From Mesostigma viride (lineage: Eukaryota; Streptophyta; Mesostigmatophyceae; Mesostigmatales; Mesostigmataceae), in NCBI GenBank assembly GCA_009746045.1, contig RPFO01002002.1, forward strand, positions 64,001-128,000: DNA of 64,000 nucleotides, in the 5' to 3' direction. Shown piece by piece: positions 63,974 through 64,000 of this stretch. Within the stretch, counting starts at the first letter, position 1. Each line of letters begins with the position of its first letter. The translations under genes and the position numbers were made by a program. The notes under the pieces were generated by a model. That model worked only from the letters and a program-made list of their open reading frames with translations. It made no database searches and was not told where the DNA came from.

Positions 63974-64000
63974 GACACGTGACTGCGTCACGTGAGCCTA

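Overview
The window looks like nuclear DNA from a green alga (Chlorophyta or prasinophyte, Viridiplantae). It has spliced protein genes with GC-rich exons and GT-AG introns. Gene content is plant-lineage: a TEY MAP kinase, a HOS1/ELYS-like nucleoporin, a plastid-targeted NTF2-like protein and a plant-type COQ3. There is an internal (TTTAGGG)n array of plant/algal telomere type and many non-LTR retrotransposon fragments of algal type. The species cannot be named from sequence alone.

Layout. 1-7.5 kb is a transposon graveyard: a G-rich minisatellite, a 1,026-bp tandem duplication carrying part of a LINE with a restriction-like endonuclease (RLE), and a second RLE-LINE copy broken by a short LINE insertion and by a piggyBac-type element. 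8-14.3 kb (-) holds a large helical-repeat, probably mitochondrial RNA-binding protein; its 5' end faces a MAP kinase gene at 15.9-18.0 kb (+). 19.4-25.8 kb is a nest of LINE fragments in both orientations. 26.7-27.0 kb (-) is a small oxidoreductase-like-domain protein. 28.3-35.6 kb (-) is a HOS1-like gene. 36-39 kb holds minisatellites and a complete hAT-type MITE with its 8-bp target duplication. 39.5-44.1 kb (+) is a GT8 glycosyltransferase with a signal peptide and a C-terminal HDEL. 44.6-46.8 kb is LINE 3' ends plus an interstitial telomeric array. 47.1-54.8 kb (-) is COQ3, split from a plastid NTF2-like gene at 55.7-59.6 kb (+) by a ~960-bp shared upstream region. 60-64 kb again holds RLE-LINE copies (one nearly identical to that at 3-4 kb but inverted) and LINE ends.

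The genes are ordinary housekeeping and signalling genes of the nucleus, mitochondrion, ER and plastid. They are not an operon-like system. Exon boundaries given for MAPK, GT8, COQ3, the NTF2-like gene, the helical-repeat gene and most of HOS1 were derived by matching GT/AG sites with reading-frame continuity and remembered family sequence, not by transcript evidence.

The most unusual signal is a short motif with core CAAGGAGACAACC, found at about a dozen scattered sites. At seven of these sites (two of them tandem) the 13-31 bp motif is bracketed by 5-8 bp direct repeats. At one site the uninterrupted sequence exists elsewhere in the window, so the motif behaves like an extremely short mobile insertion. 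Other leads are the ER-retained GT8 enzyme, a HOS1 homologue with no visible RING finger, and a common 3'-terminal hairpin shared by otherwise different LINE-type elements.
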